Part shown: positions 61,679-64,000 of the stretch, one piece after another | Layout: each line of letters opens with the position of its first letter | How positions within the stretch are numbered: the stretch's first letter is position 1 | Source of the DNA: Streptomyces sp. NBC_01142 | GTDB lineage: Bacteria; Actinomycetota; Actinomycetes; Streptomycetales; Streptomycetaceae | DNA length: 64,000 bases | Direction: 5' to 3' | Assembly (NCBI RefSeq): GCF_026341125.1 | Contig: NZ_JAPEOR010000002.1 | Span: 186,001-250,000, forward strand | Translations under genes and position numbers: made by a program | Notes under the pieces: generated by a model | What the model was told of the DNA's origin: nothing | The model's input: only the letters and a program-made list of their open reading frames with translations | The model's database searches: none

Positions 61679-62500
61679 TCAAGAGGTCACGCAGGATCCG
61701 GGGGAACGGTTCCCTGGCCACGCCCGACGCAGTGCGGAGCGGCCCGCGAAGCGCGCCGAGTCGCCCAACTCCTCTTCGATCCGGATCAGTTGGTTGTACT
61801 TCGCCGTGCGGTCGGAGCGGGAGAGCGAGCCGGTCTTGATCTGACCGCAGCCGGTCGCCACCGCCAGATCCGCGATGGTGGTGTCCTCCGTCTCGCCCGA
61901 GCGGTGCGACATGACAGCCGTCCAGCCCGCCTGGTGGGCCGTGGTCACCGCGGCCAGCGCCTCGGTCAGGGTCCCGATCTGATTGACCTTGACCAGGACC
62001 GAGTTGCCGACGCCGGTGCGGATGCCCTCGCGCAGCAGCGTCTCGTTGGTGCAGAAAACGTCGTCGCCGGTGAGCTGACAGCGGTCGCCGACGCGGGCGG
62101 TCAGCTCGCGCCAGCCGTCCAGGTCGTTCTCCGCCATCGGGTCCTCGATGGAGACGACCGGGTAGGCGTCGATGAGCTTGGCCAGGTAGTCGGCGTGCTC
62201 GGAGAGGGTGCGGCGCACCCCCTCGCCCGCATAGTCGTACACCCCGTCGCGGAAGAACTCCGACGACGCCGGGTCCATGACCAGGCCGATGTCCGTGCCG
62301 GGGCGGTAGCCGGTGCGCTCGATGGCGGTCATCACGAAGTCGAGCGCCTCCTCAGCGGTGCGCAGCGCCGGCGCGAAGCCACCCTCGTCGCCGACGCCCG
62401 TGGAGTGCCCGGCGGCCAGAAGACCTCGCTGCCCATGCGGACGGCTTCCGCGAAGGTGTCCGCGCCCCGTACGAGGACTTCCGGCCGGCACGCCGAGAGC
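61679..62500 (-). pseudogene. eno: Truncated and frameshifted second enolase
   Basis: The downstream part reads as enolase from [14 protein letters not shown] through the C-terminus ([64 protein letters not shown]). Upstream, near 62420, the frame changes: a different frame codes [16 protein letters not shown], the sequence that should come just before. About 10 residues appear to be missing at the joint. The N-terminal ~190 residues of enolase are absent. The C-terminus also runs on past the usual end ([16 protein letters not shown]). So a decayed paralog of the housekeeping enolase. Confidence 0.85.
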
Positions 62501-62674
62501 ACGCACCACCGCAGTGACACAGCCGCTCCGCGGCGGGCCCTCCTTCACGGTAGCGCCGGAGTCTCGTGGTCATTCCGCCCGACCGGGTGAAGCCGGTTCC
62601 GTCGAGGCGATGAGTCTGCGGGCACCCGCAGGTCTATCCCTTGACGGAGACAACCGACTCATCGGGAGTAAGCC

Positions 62675-63317
62675 ATGGGCCTCATCCACATCGAGCTGTT
62701 CGCGACCCTCGACCTCGTCGGGCAGGCGCCCGGCGGCCCCGACGAGGACCCGGCGGGGTTCCCGTTCGGCGGCTGGCAGGCGCCCCTGCTGGACGAGGTC
62801 GCCGGGGCGCAGGTCGGTGCCGCGTACGAGGGCACGGACGCCCTCCTGCTCGGCCGGCGGACGTACGACATCTTCGCCGCCTACTGGCCTCACCAGGAGG
62901 GTGGCGAGGACAACGAGATCGCCACGCTCTTCAACAGCGTCCCGAAGTACGTGGCCTCTCGCGGCAGGCCCGACCTCTCGTGGGCCGGGTCCATGCAGCT
63001 CGGCCCGGACCTCGCCGCCGCGGTGCGTGAGATCCGTGAGCGGCACGAGCACGTAGGTCGTCGGGAGCCTGAACCTCGTGCAGACCCTCCTGCGCGAGAA
63101 GCTCTTCGACCGTCTCGATCTCTGGCTGCACCCGATCGTGCTCGGCGTCGGGAAGAAGGTGTTCGACGATGGCGCGGTGCCCACCAACGTCACGCTCCTC
63201 GCACCCCCGGTAGCCAGTCCGAAGGGCACCGTGTACCTGCGCTACGGGCTCGCCGACGGCACTCCCGCGACGGGCGACATGAGCGCACCCGATCGCGGCG
63301 CCGGAAGCGACGACTGA
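62675..63317 (+). pseudogene. Frameshifted dihydrofolate-reductase-like (RibD C-terminal) gene
   Basis: The first frame codes MGLIHIELFATLDLVGQAPG and LLLGRRTYDIFAAYWP up to REIRERHEHV (~63050). The homologous continuation VVGSLNLVQTLLREKLFDRL, then LWLHPIVLGVGKKVFDDGAV and KGTVYLRYGLADG, lies in another frame and ends at 63317. One extra base near 63053-63057 (or two lost) explains it. Original length ~213 residues, normal for these small reductases. GGGAG lies 6 bases before the ATG. A sequencing error is the alternative. Confidence 0.8.
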
Positions 63318-63631
63318 GGTCACCCCCCGCCTGGTGGGCCCGCGCCGCTGCGCAACGGGCACCGGGATATTGGCCGCCAGGCTGCCCACCCTGCCCCAGG
63401 CCGGAGAGACCGCAGCGCGGTGAGGGTGATCGGAATCTGGGCATCGAAGTTGTCCGGGCCAGGTGGCGCGCCAGTCACAGTTGTCCTGCGCCGGCAAAGG
63501 TTGATCAGTGACAGCAAAGTTTGAGTGGCGCGGGCCATGGGGGCACTCATCGACTGTTGAGCGGGAGGGGCGGGCAGCCGACTCTGTTCGTCAGAGCGCT
63601 ATGCCCCCATTGCACAGATATTCTGGGAAGT
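63318..63631. other. Intergenic region before the phosphatase gene
   Basis: 314 bases with no gene recognised. A 76-codon minus-strand frame (63320-63550) has no family resemblance. A TATTCT box at 63619-63624 is spaced to start a message at or near the GTG at 63632. Confidence 0.45.
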
Positions 63632-64000
63632 GTGATCGAGTCTGGACGGCCGCGGCTCCGCAGGCGCCCCGGCCCGGGAAGACTTGTGCGGCTGTCGCCG
63701 GTCATCCTGACCGTCGTCATCGCCAGCCTGGCATACACCACTCCGCCGGAAATGGCCTTCAGCCGCCTCCTGCCCGCGGCGCCGGCCCTCGCCGCCGCCA
63801 TGTGGCCGGTGCTCCCCACCGTCCTGCTCGGGACGGTCTGCCTCTTGCTGATGATCGGCCTCAGTCTCGTCTTCCCCGATCTGGGGACGTGGTGGACGGC
63901 CGCGGGGATCATCGCGGTTACCGTGGCCGCCGCGTACGGAAGCCATGTCCGGCTCCAGCGGGAGCGCACGCTCTTCCAGGTACGGCTCGTCGCGGACGCG
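63632..64000 (+). CDS. Membrane PP2C/SpoIIE-family phosphatase, N-terminal fragment
   Basis: An open frame of 123 codons running off the right edge. After a basic head (SGRPRLRRRPGPGRLVRLSP) come hydrophobic spans (VILTVVIASLAYTT; PVLPTVLLGTVCLLLMIGLS; WTAAGIIAVTVAAAYG). The sequence after the last span (HVRLQRERTLFQVRLVADA) matches the linker that precedes the phosphatase domain in Streptomyces RsbU-like proteins, so I infer a SpoIIE-type phosphatase. The catalytic domain lies outside the window. The GTG start appears leaderless. Confidence 0.65.
   Translation, partial: MIESGRPRLRRRPGPGRLVRLSPVILTVVIASLAYTTPPEMAFSRLLPAAPALAAAMWPVLPTVLLGTVCLLLMIGLSLVFPDLGTWWTAAGIIAVTVAAAYGSHVRLQRERTLFQVRLVADA

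Noticed and set aside
63320..63550. 76-codon minus-strand frame, thought to be a transposase remnant
   Set aside because: No DDE or HTH motif and no terminal inverted repeats; the resemblance did not hold up on reading.

Overview
The window is high-GC (roughly 70 percent) actinobacterial chromosome, almost certainly Streptomyces. It holds ssgB (sporulation-specific division), two CGNR zinc-finger regulators, a TIGR02611/PGPGW membrane protein, a phosphatidylinositol mannoside pathway, frequent GTG/TTG starts and many GC-rich bidirectional hairpins. No rRNA, CRISPR array, prophage or intact insertion sequence was seen. Most of the window is conserved core chromosome; the last 2.5 kb is decayed accessory DNA.

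Layout. 1-3171 (minus): ruvA (partial), ruvC, yebC, pdxT, pdxS. 3384-7236 (minus): a LemA-like protein, then pimA, patA and the phosphatidylinositol phosphate synthase gene, whose coding ends overlap. 7499-10549 (plus): an EF-G2-like gene with an apparent large in-frame internal deletion, and a large unknown membrane protein. 10590-16214: HIT protein, thrS, an unknown protein coupled to a DUF4365 protein, and a divergent DnaQ-like exonuclease. 16322-19490: two identical tRNA-Val(CAC) genes flank an 887-residue membrane protein. 19571-23671: PGPGW protein, ssgB, a CGNR regulator, small membrane proteins, a DsbA-like protein and a double-GNAT protein. 23714-25653: pabB-pabC for p-aminobenzoate. 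25751-26100: tRNA-Gly, tRNA-Cys and two tRNA-Val(GAC). 26305-30883: zinc ribbon, APH-like kinase, two small proteins, a Ser/Thr protein kinase and a SpoU methyltransferase.

30948-37913 carries three cobalamin genes on the minus strand: a two-domain siroheme/precorrin-2 enzyme, a BluB-CobT fusion with a ~570-residue Pro/Glu/Ala-rich tail, and cobL. 38186-41963 has a GNAT gene and the metNIQ methionine ABC importer, preceded by a previously unlisted 28-codon reading frame ending in Cys-Met-Cys-Arg-Met-Cys, a likely attenuation leader peptide. 42047-51558 holds a HAD phosphatase, a pair of small 4-TM proteins, a GNAT, a sigma-like factor, a Tat-exported glycerophosphodiesterase, a PlsC-like acyltransferase, two MFS exporters each with its own regulator and a symmetric operator cluster, and a HAD-like protein. 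51562-60745 is arginine biosynthesis: argGH and argCJBDR, separated by two plus-strand genes, with candidate ARG boxes before argG and argC.

61088-64000 holds a lipoprotein, a broken second enolase, a frameshifted dihydrofolate-reductase-like gene and the N-terminus of a membrane PP2C/SpoIIE phosphatase.

Functional themes are B12 (cobA, bluB-cobT, cobL), methionine import, folate/PABA, PLP synthesis, PIM lipids and arginine. Gene names rest on motifs and family knowledge read by eye; no database search was possible, so family names for the unknown proteins are tentative.
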